Shown: positions 1 through 6,769, counted from the first letter of the stretch. The stretch is DNA of 6,769 nucleotides from Prevotella sp. (GCA_021204565.1 JAJPZE010000239.1:1-6769); one strand, 5' to 3'. Translations and numbers: made by a program. Notes: generated by a model not told the origin, from the letters alone.

Positions 1-1053
1 CTTATAATCAGCGCGTTTGTAACGGCTTCTTGCAGTGATGGTGAAGACACAATCGAGAGCCCCGAACAGGAGATAGAACTGACCTCGGCGGGGGCTTATA
101 TCCTCAACGAGGGCAGTTATTACAGCGGAGTAAACGGGTCGTTGTCGTTCGTCGACTACTCTTCGGCGACGATAACGAACAACTTGTTTTACGCGCGGAA
201 TAACCGTTCGCTCGGCGGCACCCCTAATGCAATGGTTGTCGACCCCGCGTCAGGCGAACTGTATATTGCCTGCACGGACGAGAACCGCGTGGAGATTACC
301 GACAGCGATGTGAACTCCATAGCGTTCGTAAACATCACCCAGCCGCGCGAATTAACGGTTTACGACGGGTATGTATACGTTACGAGCTATGCCGGGACGG
401 TATCAAAGATAAGTACGTCCACACACGAGTTAACCGCCGTGAGCGATGTTATCGGCGCGTGCTTGGAGGGGATTGCGGCGCGCGGCGGAGTGCTTTACGT
501 ATGCAACGCATATAACCCGGATTACACCTACAACACTAATGTCGTGAAGCTGAACGCCGCGTCGCTTGCCGTTGAAGGCGAGGTAACGGTTGCCTGCAAC
601 CCGACATCTATCCGTTTGCTCGGTGATGATTTATACGTGCTCTCTACGGGAAATTACTTCGACGTACAATCGCAGATACAACGCATCGACGCGGCTGATA
701 ACGTCTCGTATGTATGCGACGGGACGCTCTTCGACGCGGCAGGCGGGGCATTATATGTTATCAATTCGGTTACTGATTGGACAACTTACGAGTCGGTTGT
801 TTCGTATACCAAATACGGCACGGACGGTTCATCGACGGCGATTGTCCCCCCGGTCGGGATTGACTCGCCCTGCGGTATTGCAAAGGATGAACGCACGGGG
901 AAGATATTCATCTCCTCGTATGTTATGGGGGCTTACGGGTATGCCGATTACGCCGCCGACGGATATGTTGTGGTGTTCGATGAGGATAACCCGGACGATT
1001 ATACCAAATATTTTGCGGGGGTCGGACCGTGTACGATTGTCTTTAATGAATAG
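1..1053 (+). CDS. BtuG-like surface lipoprotein, seven-repeat beta-propeller (YncE/DUF5074-like), 5' partial
   Basis: The reading frame is open from base 1 to the TAG at 1051-1053, so the start codon lies upstream and 350 codons are visible. The first residues are the end of a lipoprotein signal: a hydrophobic run, then T-A-S-C with the lipidated Cys at 31-33. The next residues, S-D-G-E-D, are acidic, like the Bacteroidota surface-export signal. The rest is Gly/Tyr/Val-rich with about seven repeats of a 'P-x-x-hydrophobic...LYV' type, starting near visible residues 32, 75, 115, 155, 201, 236 and 290. That is what a seven-bladed propeller would give. The opening GAYILNEG and the short closing strand resemble Bacteroides YncE/DUF5074 lipoproteins, which include BtuG, the B12-capturing partner of BtuB. 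The binding protein and permease genes directly downstream support a corrinoid role. The ligand is inferred; a haem, siderophore or other metal-chelate binder remains possible. An internal TTG at 142 is not the start, because the frame continues upstream through the lipobox. Confidence 0.85.
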   Translation, partial: LIISAFVTASCSDGEDTIESPEQEIELTSAGAYILNEGSYYSGVNGSLSFVDYSSATITNNLFYARNNRSLGGTPNAMVVDPASGELYIACTDENRVEITDSDVNSIAFVNITQPRELTVYDGYVYVTSYAGTVSKISTSTHELTAVSDVIGACLEGIAARGGVLYVCNAYNPDYTYNTNVVKLNAASLAVEGEVTVACNPTSIRLLGDDLYVLSTGNYFDVQSQIQRIDAADNVSYVCDGTLFDAAGGALYVINSVTDWTTYESVVSYTKYGTDGSSTAIVPPVGIDSPCGIAKDERTGKIFISSYVMGAYGYADYAADGYVVVFDEDNPDDYTKYFAGVGPCTIVFNE

Positions 1054-1933
1054 GATATTATATGCCTTGTTGCTCGGTTTTACCCTTGCTTCTTGCGGCG
1101 GACGGGGCAACGGGACATTAGCTCCTGCGGACGGCGAATCCGACGACAGCTCTCTCGTGGCTGTGGATGCGGCTGTGTATAAAGGGCTGATGTACGCCGT
1201 GGGAATAGGGGACAAGTGCGTTGATTTTTCGGATCAGGCGGTGCTTGATCCGGAGAGGCTCGTTGCGTCGGGGGCGAAGATACTTCTCCTCTCGTCGTAT
1301 GGCGGTGCGGACGCGGATAAGTACCGGCGCGCGGGAATTAAGGTCATAGAGTGCGACGACTTTAACGCGCCGACGGCATTAGAGCGCGTCAGGCGGCTGA
1401 CCGAGTACGCCGCACGGCTCGGCGCAAAGAGCAAGGCGGACAGCCTTTATCGGGTTGTGGAGATGCGTTACGACAGTTTATGCCGGAGCGTAACCGAAGA
1501 TAATGTCAAGCCGGAAGTGATGTTCGACCTTGTGTACGGCAACATTTGGTATCAGCCGACAAAGGGTAACGCGACCGGCGAGGTTACGGTTGCCGCGGGC
1601 GGGAGTTTGCCTTTTCCCGGCGGCGGCACTAACGGCGTGAGGGCGTTGACAAGAGAACGGATGCTTGCCGAAGCGGGTGATGCCGACGTATGGATTATAC
1701 GTTATGCCGCGCGCGACACCCTCTCGCTCTCCGCTCTTGCGCGTCTCGACCCGGTGTACAAGCGGTTCAAAGCGTTCCGAACGGGTAATGTCTTTGCATG
1801 CAACACCGCGCAAACAAACTACTTCGAAGAGGCTCCGCTTCGCCCCGATTATCTGCTTGAAGACCTTATCCACATACTTCACCCGGCGTATGACCCCGTG
1901 TATCGGTTGAGATATTTCACAAGGTTGAAATAA
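1046..1933 (+). CDS. Periplasmic binding lipoprotein of a B12/iron-type ABC importer (BtuF-like, compact)
   Basis: This 295-aa protein would capture the imported ligand (probably a corrinoid) and deliver it to the inner-membrane permease. I chose ATG 1046 because it gives a lipoprotein signal, MNRILYALLLGFTLASC, with Cys17 in an L-A-S-C lipobox. The frame is open upstream to 590, but that part only shadows the preceding gene. The residues after Cys17 (GGRGNG) are not acidic, which fits retention in the periplasm. Class III binding-protein features follow: LDPERLV (residues 67-73), a strand and turn at KILLLSSYGG (78-87), GIKVIECDD (97-105), a long linking helix at about 110-147, and YFEEAPLRPDYLLEDL (259-274). 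The Glu residues at 70 and 261 align by eye with the E. coli BtuF residues that dock on BtuC. The start overlaps the preceding stop by 8 nt, which suggests translational coupling. The protein seems short for a Bacteroidales BtuF because little sits between the lipobox and the first lobe. Substrate is inferred from context. Confidence 0.85.
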   Translation: MNRILYALLLGFTLASCGGRGNGTLAPADGESDDSSLVAVDAAVYKGLMYAVGIGDKCVDFSDQAVLDPERLVASGAKILLLSSYGGADADKYRRAGIKVIECDDFNAPTALERVRRLTEYAARLGAKSKADSLYRVVEMRYDSLCRSVTEDNVKPEVMFDLVYGNIWYQPTKGNATGEVTVAAGGSLPFPGGGTNGVRALTRERMLAEAGDADVWIIRYAARDTLSLSALARLDPVYKRFKAFRTGNVFACNTAQTNYFEEAPLRPDYLLEDLIHILHPAYDPVYRLRYFTRLK

Positions 1934-1940
1934 TACAGAT

Positions 1941-1973
1941 ATGAGGAAACGCCCCTTCCCAACCGGCGGGTAA
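1941..1973 (+). other. Possible 10-codon mini-ORF in the gap before the permease
   Basis: The 54-nt gap between the binding-protein stop and the permease start holds an ATG followed by nine sense codons (MRKRPFPTGG) and TAA. It ends 14 nt before the permease ATG. It could be a small leader affecting permease translation, but a short open frame like this also arises by chance. I see no Shine-Dalgarno, terminator-like hairpin or Bacteroidota promoter in this gap, so the permease is probably co-transcribed with the genes before it. Confidence 0.15.
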
Positions 1974-1987
1974 ATCTTTCGTGCATT

Positions 1988-2959
1988 ATGATGAAGACCA
2001 AATATACAATATTGTTCGCCGCCCTTATATTCCTTGTCGCGGCGAACATATTCACAGGTTCGGCTGACGTATCCATCGGTGATGTGGCGGGCGTGTTGAC
2101 GGGCGGGAAAACGACCGAAACTATAAGATATATAGTGTTGTATTGCCGTGTGCCGCAAACGGTTACGGCGCTCCTGACCGGCGCGTCGCTATCTGTTGCG
2201 GGCTTGCTTCTCCAGACCGCATTTCATAATCCGTTAGCGGGACCGTCGGTTTTGGGTATCAGCGGCGGGGCGGCACTTGGTGTTGCAATCGTTGCCTTGT
2301 GCGGACTGACGGGCACGTTGTCGGCGGTGAGTGCGGCGGCGGCGGGTGCGGTCGGCGTAACTCTTTTATTGCTCTTTCTCTCCTCTCTTCTTCGTAATAA
2401 TGTTGTCCTGCTCATCACCGGACTGCTCCTCGGATACCTTATCTCCGCCGTTATAACGATATTGAACGTATGTGCGTCGGCAGAGGGAATGCGGGGTTAT
2501 ATCCTCTGGGGGATGGGCGACTTCGCCGGTGTAGGTATGGAGCGTTTGGCGGGGTATGGCAGTGCGCTCGCCGTGCTTGTCTTCCTTGCCGTTCTGATGA
2601 TTAAACCGATGAATACCTTGCAACTCGGCGATATGTACGCCGCTAATCTCGGGCTTAACATACGTTCGCTCCGCTCCGCACTTCTCCTTGTTGTCGGCGG
2701 GATAACGGCATTAACGACGGCATTCTGCGGACCTGTGGCGTTCATCGGCTTGGCTGTACCGCATATTGCACGGCTGTTTGTCCGCACAAGCAATTACCGG
2801 ACGCTCTTGCCGGTAACGCTTCTTACGGGCGGGATAACGGCTCTCGTCTGCACTCTTCTTTGTGTCGCCCTGCCCCGCCAACCGTTGCCCGTAAATGCCG
2901 TAACACCGCTCGTCGGAGTACCCGTTATTACGTATATCATCATCAAGAGACGGTACTGA
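1988..2959 (+). CDS. FecCD/BtuC-family ABC importer permease
   Basis: This 323-aa, very hydrophobic protein is the inner-membrane channel of a type II ABC importer for B12, haem or ferric siderophores; two copies normally pair with two ATPases. Family signatures are clear: CRVPQTVTALLTGASLSVAG (53-72), then LLQTAFHNPLAGPSVLG (74-90) and the Gly-rich ISGGAALGV; WGMGDFAG (174-181); the ATPase-contacting segment GPVAFIGLAVPHIARL (248-263); and the end motif LPVNAVTPLVGVP (300-312). Hydrophobic stretches suggest about ten membrane segments, starting at residues 5-22. Length is normal for the family. Two adjacent ATGs (1988 and 1991) could both start; I used the first. It lies 54 nt after the binding protein and in the same frame, and probably belongs to the same operon. 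No ATPase gene follows. Gln57 and Cys292 replace Arg at positions where E. coli BtuC has docking arginines (alignment by eye). BtuC-like specificity is inferred from neighbours, since sequence alone does not separate B12 from iron-chelate permeases. Confidence 0.93.
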   Translation: MMKTKYTILFAALIFLVAANIFTGSADVSIGDVAGVLTGGKTTETIRYIVLYCRVPQTVTALLTGASLSVAGLLLQTAFHNPLAGPSVLGISGGAALGVAIVALCGLTGTLSAVSAAAAGAVGVTLLLLFLSSLLRNNVVLLITGLLLGYLISAVITILNVCASAEGMRGYILWGMGDFAGVGMERLAGYGSALAVLVFLAVLMIKPMNTLQLGDMYAANLGLNIRSLRSALLLVVGGITALTTAFCGPVAFIGLAVPHIARLFVRTSNYRTLLPVTLLTGGITALVCTLLCVALPRQPLPVNAVTPLVGVPVITYIIIKRRY

Positions 2960-2974
2960 AAAACAGCGATTAAT

Positions 2975-3006
2975 CTTGCTTGTTCCTCTCTCTTGCGTTA
3001 CCTTTG
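2975..3006 (+). promoter_or_regulatory. Bacteroidota-type (RpoD) promoter for the M16 protease gene
   Basis: TACCTTTG at 2999-3006 matches the Bacteroidota -7 element TAnnTTTG exactly. CTTG at 2975-2978 matches three of four bases of the -33 element TTTG, with a 20-nt spacer, which is within the usual range. Transcription would start near 3012-3014 and leave an A-rich leader of about 37-39 nt before ATG 3051. It is in a non-coding gap and correctly oriented. It suggests the protease is transcribed separately from the uptake operon, although read-through from upstream is not excluded because I see no terminator. Confidence 0.6.
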
Positions 3007-3050
3007 CAAGCGCCTTGTACAGCAGTCGAAAAATCAAAATCAATACAAAT

Positions 3051-5873
3051 ATGAAGAAGATAATATGTACGTCGCTATTGTTTGCCGTAGCGGCGCTGTG
3101 TGCGTTCTGTCAGCCGGAGACGGCGTTGGGTACTGATCCTGATGTGCGTATCGGAGTGCTCGATAACGGTTTGACCTATTATATACGCGCAAACAACTGG
3201 CCCGAGAACCGCGCTAACTTTTATATCGTGCAGCGCGTCGGATCGCTCGAAGAGGAGGATAACCAGCGCGGGTTGGCCCATTTCCTTGAGCATATATGCT
3301 TCAACGGCACGGACAATTTCCCCGGCAACGACGTGATAGAGTATTGCCGGAGCATAGGTGTGGAGTTCGGCAGAGACCTTAATGCCTATACGTCGGTTGA
3401 GGAGACAGTTTATAATATAGATAATGTGCCGACGTATAGGGAGGCTTCGCTCGACTCGTGTCTCCTTATCTTGCGCGACTGGGCGGACGGTTTGACGCTC
3501 GATCCGGTGGAGATTGACAAGGAGCGGGGCGTGATTCACGAGGAGTGGCGGCTTCGTTCGGGGGCGATGAACCGTATGGTGGAGCGCAACCTGCCCGCAC
3601 TTTATCCGGGGAGCAAATACGGATACCGTATGCCTATCGGCACGATGGAGGTGGTGGATAACTTCCGCCCCGAGGAGCTTCGGGCTTATTACGAGAAATG
3701 GTATCACCCCGCCAATCAGGGGATAATAGTTGTCGGCAACGTGGATGTCGACCGTACTGAGGCGAAGATAAAGGAGATGTTCGGGGCAATGACCAATCCG
3801 GAGAACGCCGCTCCGATAGTGAAAGAGAGCGTGCCGGACAATAGCGAGCCGATTGTCGTTATTGACCAAGACAAGGAGCAAACCACTTGTTTCCTCAATA
3901 TCTATATGAAGCACGAGGCGTATCCCGACTCGCTTAAGAACACTTCCGACTATGTCTTCACCCGTTACCTTATCGACGCGGCAACCGCAATGCTCGGCAA
4001 CCGGTATTACGAGGCGATGCTCGATGCCGACTGCCCGTACGTAGATGCATACTCTATCGACGGACCGTATCTGCTCTCCAAAGCTGTCGATGCGCTGGAT
4101 ATAACCGTCAGCCCGAAAGATATCAGCCATACGGCGGAGGCGCTTACGGCGGCATACACCGAGGCGCGCCGGGCGGCGGAATACGGCTTCACGGATACGG
4201 AATACGCGCGGTTTAAGGCCGACTTCCTGAGCGGTCTCGACAGGGAATACAGCAATAAGGACAAGCGTACCAACCACGAGTTTTACAGGGAATGCAAAGC
4301 TCATTTCCTTGACGGCGAGCCGATGATGTCTATTGACGAGCGGTACGCGATGTATCAACAGATTGTGCCTATGATACCGGTACAGGCGGTGAATATGTTG
4401 GTTAAAGACCTGATAAACGAGACGGACACCAATCTTGTTATCATCAATTTCAACAACGAAAAGGATGGAGCCGTATATCCGACACGTGAGGAATTGCTCG
4501 GCGCCTTGCAAGCCGCACGTGAGGCGGAGATAACTCCGTTTGTGGATAACGTTAAGGACGAGCCTCTTGTCTCCGACCTTCCCGCTCCGGGCGAGATAAC
4601 GAATGAAGAGACTAACGAACAATTCGACTATACGGAGCTTACGCTGTCGAACGGCGTGAGCGTTGTCCTCAAACACACCGATTTCGAGCCGGACAAAGTG
4701 ATTATTTCGGGCGAGGGGGGAGCCGGGAAGACGGCTTACGAGGCGGATGATGTCAACCTCAAACTGTTCGACGACGTAATCGGTTACAGCGGCTTGGGCG
4801 GCTTTACGCAGAACGAATTGATGAAAGCGATGGCGGGAAAGATAGCGAACGCCGACCTGACGATGAACGAGCGGAAGACAGGTATATCGGGCTCGTCAAC
4901 ACCGAGAGATGCGGAGACAATGCTCCAAATGGTGTACTTATACTTCACCGCCATCACGAAGGACACCGCCTCGTATGATAATCTGATGAGCCGTCTTGAG
5001 GCGCAATTGAAAAACCGCGACCTTAATCCCGATATTGCGTTCTCCGACTCTTTATCGGCGACGTTATACGGACATGACCCGCGCCGTGCCCCGCTTACGG
5101 CGGACGACCTGCCTTTGATTTCATACGACCGGATATTGGAGATGGCGCGCGCGGCAACCCGAAGCGCGAACGGCTGGGAGTTCACTATAGCGGGCAATTA
5201 CGACGAGGAGACGATACGCCCGCTGATATGCCAATACCTCGGTGCGCTGCCCTCGTCGGACGTGATAGAGAGCAGCCCCCGCCGCACGGATTACGTTAAG
5301 GGCAACGTAACGAATATCTTCAACCGCCGGCAGGAGACGCCGCAGGCGACCGCCGCGATTATGTGGGTGAACGAGGAGTTGCCATATAGCTGGGAGCACA
5401 AAGTGCAGATGGATATGATAGGTCAGGTGCTTGAGATGGAGTACTTGCAGAAGATACGTGAGGACGCGAGCGCGGCGTATACGTGCAGCGCAACGGGTAT
5501 GGCGTCGGTTGGCGACGACGGTTGGCATGCGTATGTCTTACAGGCTTATTGCCCGATGAAACCGGAGAAGAAAGAGACGGCGATGGAGATAATGGCGGGC
5601 GAAGTGCTTGCCGCAACCAAGTCGATAGACGGGGAGAAGCTGCAAAAGGTGAAGGAAGCGATGCTTAAGAAATACGACGACAACCAGAACAAGAACGCTT
5701 ACTGGGACAACGTGATATATATGTGGCGCAAGTTCGGAGTAGATATTCAGACGGGCGGCAGGGAACTTATTGAGTCGCAGACGGCGGAGAGCCTGACCGC
5801 CCTGATGAAGGAGTTCCTCGCGCCGGGAAATTGCATAACGGTCGCTATGTTCCCCGAAGAGAGTGAAGAGTAA
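3051..5873 (+). CDS. Secreted M16-family zinc metalloprotease (pitrilysin/PqqL-like)
   Basis: This 940-aa protein is predicted to be a periplasmic zinc endopeptidase of the two-half M16 type. The inverted zinc motif is H77-F-L-E80-H81, and the third zinc ligand, Glu158, lies in KERGVIHEEW, 76 residues after His81, as the family requires. The N-terminal half (about 30-240) is catalytic; an inactive M16 domain follows, and a second half starts near residue 528 (YTELTLSNG). The C-terminal IREDASAAY (802-810) carries the Arg/Tyr pair typical of the substrate-binding half. I chose ATG 3051 because it begins a clean signal peptide (MKKIICTSLLFAVAALCAFC) and lies behind a good promoter. An in-frame TTG at 2976 would begin inside that promoter. 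Cleavage is probable before Gln21; the Cys20 context (A-F-C) is a poor lipobox. Length matches bacterial enzymes such as PqqL (about 930 aa). The natural substrate is unknown; peptide clearance or processing of an imported protein are both plausible. No frameshift or lost catalytic residue is seen. Confidence 0.95.
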   Translation: MKKIICTSLLFAVAALCAFCQPETALGTDPDVRIGVLDNGLTYYIRANNWPENRANFYIVQRVGSLEEEDNQRGLAHFLEHICFNGTDNFPGNDVIEYCRSIGVEFGRDLNAYTSVEETVYNIDNVPTYREASLDSCLLILRDWADGLTLDPVEIDKERGVIHEEWRLRSGAMNRMVERNLPALYPGSKYGYRMPIGTMEVVDNFRPEELRAYYEKWYHPANQGIIVVGNVDVDRTEAKIKEMFGAMTNPENAAPIVKESVPDNSEPIVVIDQDKEQTTCFLNIYMKHEAYPDSLKNTSDYVFTRYLIDAATAMLGNRYYEAMLDADCPYVDAYSIDGPYLLSKAVDALDITVSPKDISHTAEALTAAYTEARRAAEYGFTDTEYARFKADFLSGLDREYSNKDKRTNHEFYRECKAHFLDGEPMMSIDERYAMYQQIVPMIPVQAVNMLVKDLINETDTNLVIINFNNEKDGAVYPTREELLGALQAAREAEITPFVDNVKDEPLVSDLPAPGEITNEETNEQFDYTELTLSNGVSVVLKHTDFEPDKVIISGEGGAGKTAYEADDVNLKLFDDVIGYSGLGGFTQNELMKAMAGKIANADLTMNERKTGISGSSTPRDAETMLQMVYLYFTAITKDTASYDNLMSRLEAQLKNRDLNPDIAFSDSLSATLYGHDPRRAPLTADDLPLISYDRILEMARAATRSANGWEFTIAGNYDEETIRPLICQYLGALPSSDVIESSPRRTDYVKGNVTNIFNRRQETPQATAAIMWVNEELPYSWEHKVQMDMIGQVLEMEYLQKIREDASAAYTCSATGMASVGDDGWHAYVLQAYCPMKPEKKETAMEIMAGEVLAATKSIDGEKLQKVKEAMLKKYDDNQNKNAYWDNVIYMWRKFGVDIQTGGRELIESQTAESLTALMKEFLAPGNCITVAMFPEESEE

Positions 5874-5909
5874 ATTATGAATTATACATACAAGAGATAA
5901 TTAAAGAAA
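5874..5909. other. Short AT-rich intergenic leader before metK
   Basis: These 36 nt are strongly AT-rich compared with the flanking genes and end in an A-rich run (TTAAAGAAA) just before the metK ATG, like other Bacteroidota start regions. I see no TAnnTTTG element, no stem-loop with a U-tract and no room for a SAM riboswitch. metK may therefore be co-transcribed with the protease or use a promoter I cannot recognise. Confidence 0.4.
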
Positions 5910-6769
5910 ATGTCATATTTGTTTTCATCGGAGTCGGTATCGCAGGGGCACCCGGACAAGGTGTGCGACCAGATATCCGACGCACTGCTCGATCAGTTCC
6001 TTGCATACGACCCGGAGGCGCACTGCGCGATAGAGACGTTCTGCACCACGGGGCAGGTTGTTATAATGGGCGAGGTGAAGTCGAAGGCGTATATCGATGT
6101 GCCGACGGTGGCGCGCAAGACCATACGGCGGATTGGTTATACCAAGTCGGAATACAACTTTGACTGTAATTCCTGCGGCGTGCTTACCGCCATCCACGAG
6201 CAGAGCGGCGATATTAACCGCGGCGTGGAGCGCGATACGCCCGAGCAACAAGGTGCGGGCGACCAAGGCATGATGTTCGGTTACGCTACGAACGAGACGG
6301 CGAATTATATGCCCGTTACTCTCGAATTGGCTCATTTGCTTGTACGTGAATTGGCTTTAATACGTGATGAAGGGGAGCTGATGAAGTACCTCCGCCCCGA
6401 TGCCAAGAGCCAGGTAACGGTGCAGTATAGCGACAGCGGACTGCCCGAGCGGATACACACAATAGTTGTCAGCACCCAACATGACGAATGGATAAAAGCC
6501 GGCAACACGACGCAAGAAGAGGCGGATAAATGCATGAGGGAAACAATAGAGAAGGACGTGCGCGAGATACTTATTCCGCGCGTTAAATCCAAATGCGGCG
6601 ATAAGGTGCTTGCCCTGTTTAACGACGACATTAAATATCTTGTCAACCCTACGGGGAAGTTCGTTATAGGGGGACCGGACGGGGATACGGGTCTGACGGG
6701 AAGGAAGATTATAGTGGATACTTACGGGGGTAAGGGGGCTCACGGCGGGGGTGCATTCTCGGGTAAAGA
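5910..6769 (+). CDS. metK: S-adenosylmethionine synthetase (methionine adenosyltransferase), 3' partial
   Basis: MetK makes S-adenosylmethionine from methionine and ATP in the cytoplasm, releasing phosphate and pyrophosphate, and works as a tetramer. The window holds 286 complete codons of an expected total of about 430 in Bacteroidales; no stop is reached. The start MSYLFSSESVSQGHPDK contains the ATP/Mg-binding GHPDK (His14, Asp16, Lys17). Glu42 matches the K+-binding Glu of the family. The first signature, GAGDQGMMFGYATNE, is intact, followed by LRPDAKSQVT, VVSTQHD and GKFVIGGPDGDTGLTGRK. The last visible residues, GGGAFSGK, are the start of the second signature (GGGAFSGKD), including the P-loop-like segment. 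Residue 12 is Gln where most relatives have Glu (SEGHPDK), a mild variant. ATG 5910 is preceded by an A-rich leader and gives the normal MetK N-terminus. The downstream C-terminal domain lies outside the window. Confidence 0.97.
   Translation, partial: MSYLFSSESVSQGHPDKVCDQISDALLDQFLAYDPEAHCAIETFCTTGQVVIMGEVKSKAYIDVPTVARKTIRRIGYTKSEYNFDCNSCGVLTAIHEQSGDINRGVERDTPEQQGAGDQGMMFGYATNETANYMPVTLELAHLLVRELALIRDEGELMKYLRPDAKSQVTVQYSDSGLPERIHTIVVSTQHDEWIKAGNTTQEEADKCMRETIEKDVREILIPRVKSKCGDKVLALFNDDIKYLVNPTGKFVIGGPDGDTGLTGRKIIVDTYGGKGAHGGGAFSGK

Noticed and set aside
590..1045. N-terminal extension of the binding-protein frame upstream of ATG 1046
   Set aside because: It overlaps the propeller gene in another frame and reads as Arg/Thr-rich low-quality protein. 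The lipoprotein signal begins exactly at 1046.
577..1595. Near-identical 15-mers GAGGTAACGGTTGCC and GAGGTTACGGTTGCC in the first two genes
   Set aside because: Both encode the common strand sequence EVTVA in different proteins. There is no extended repeat around them, so it is a codon-usage coincidence.
1934..1987. Possible cobalamin riboswitch or promoter (sequence around TAAATCTTTCG) before the permease
   Set aside because: The gap is far too short for a B12 riboswitch and lacks its conserved core. The TA-to-TTT spacing does not fit TAnnTTTG and there is no -33 element.
1478..2158. Minus-strand frame of 226 codons spanning the end of the binding protein, the gap and the permease start
   Set aside because: It is antisense to two clear genes, with no family resemblance and no promoter.
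3075..4676. Long minus-strand open frame (533 codons) opposite the protease gene
   Set aside because: It lies wholly within the coding sequence of a well-supported protease and has no recognisable domain. Codon bias of the sense gene explains the lack of stops.
4710..4733. Perfect Walker A pattern (GEGGAGKT) inside the M16 protease, which might suggest a nucleotide-binding site or the missing ATPase
   Set aside because: It sits in the second M16 half at residues 554-561, where relatives carry a Gly-rich strand turn (like SPGGTS). There is no Walker B or ABC signature nearby, so it is a chance match.
5874..5909. SAM riboswitch or terminator upstream of metK
   Set aside because: Only 36 AT-rich nt are available, with no stable stem and no U-tract.

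Overview
The window looks like a chromosomal segment from a member of the Bacteroidota, most likely order Bacteroidales. Four things point there. The vitamin B12/iron uptake genes have the Bacteroidales arrangement (surface beta-propeller lipoprotein, then binding lipoprotein, then FecCD permease). The one good promoter matches the Bacteroidota -33/-7 pattern. Start codons sit behind A-rich leaders with no clear Shine-Dalgarno. The MetK and M16 sequences read like Bacteroidales proteins. I cannot name a genus. All five genes are on the + strand and the window is almost fully coding. Nothing in it looks mobile: I saw no RNA gene, CRISPR array, IS element or long repeat.

Region 1 (1..2959) is a corrinoid-type uptake operon entered in the middle. 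It starts with the tail of a lipoprotein signal followed by a seven-repeat YncE/DUF5074-like propeller resembling BtuG, the outer-surface B12-capture lipoprotein of gut Bacteroides. An 8-nt overlap leads into a compact periplasmic binding lipoprotein (BtuF-like, 295 aa), and 54 nt later a FecCD/BtuC-type permease (323 aa). The implied route is capture at the cell surface, passage through a TonB-dependent receptor (expected upstream, outside the window), hand-over to the binding protein, then import through the permease. The ATPase (BtuD-like) that normally follows the permease is absent.

Region 2 (2960..5873) begins with a recognisable Bacteroidota promoter in the 91-nt gap, then a complete 940-aa secreted M16 zinc protease (HFLEH plus distal Glu). 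It is probably a separate transcription unit.

Region 3 (5874..6769) is a short AT-rich gap and the first 286 codons of metK (S-adenosylmethionine synthetase), cut by the window end inside its second signature motif. MetK is linked to B12 only indirectly, because B12-dependent methionine synthase makes its substrate; I see no direct regulatory link here.

I found no convincing undescribed system. The points most worth a second look are the missing ATPase, the contrast in lipoprotein sorting signals between the first two genes, the shortened binding protein, and the altered docking residues of the permease.
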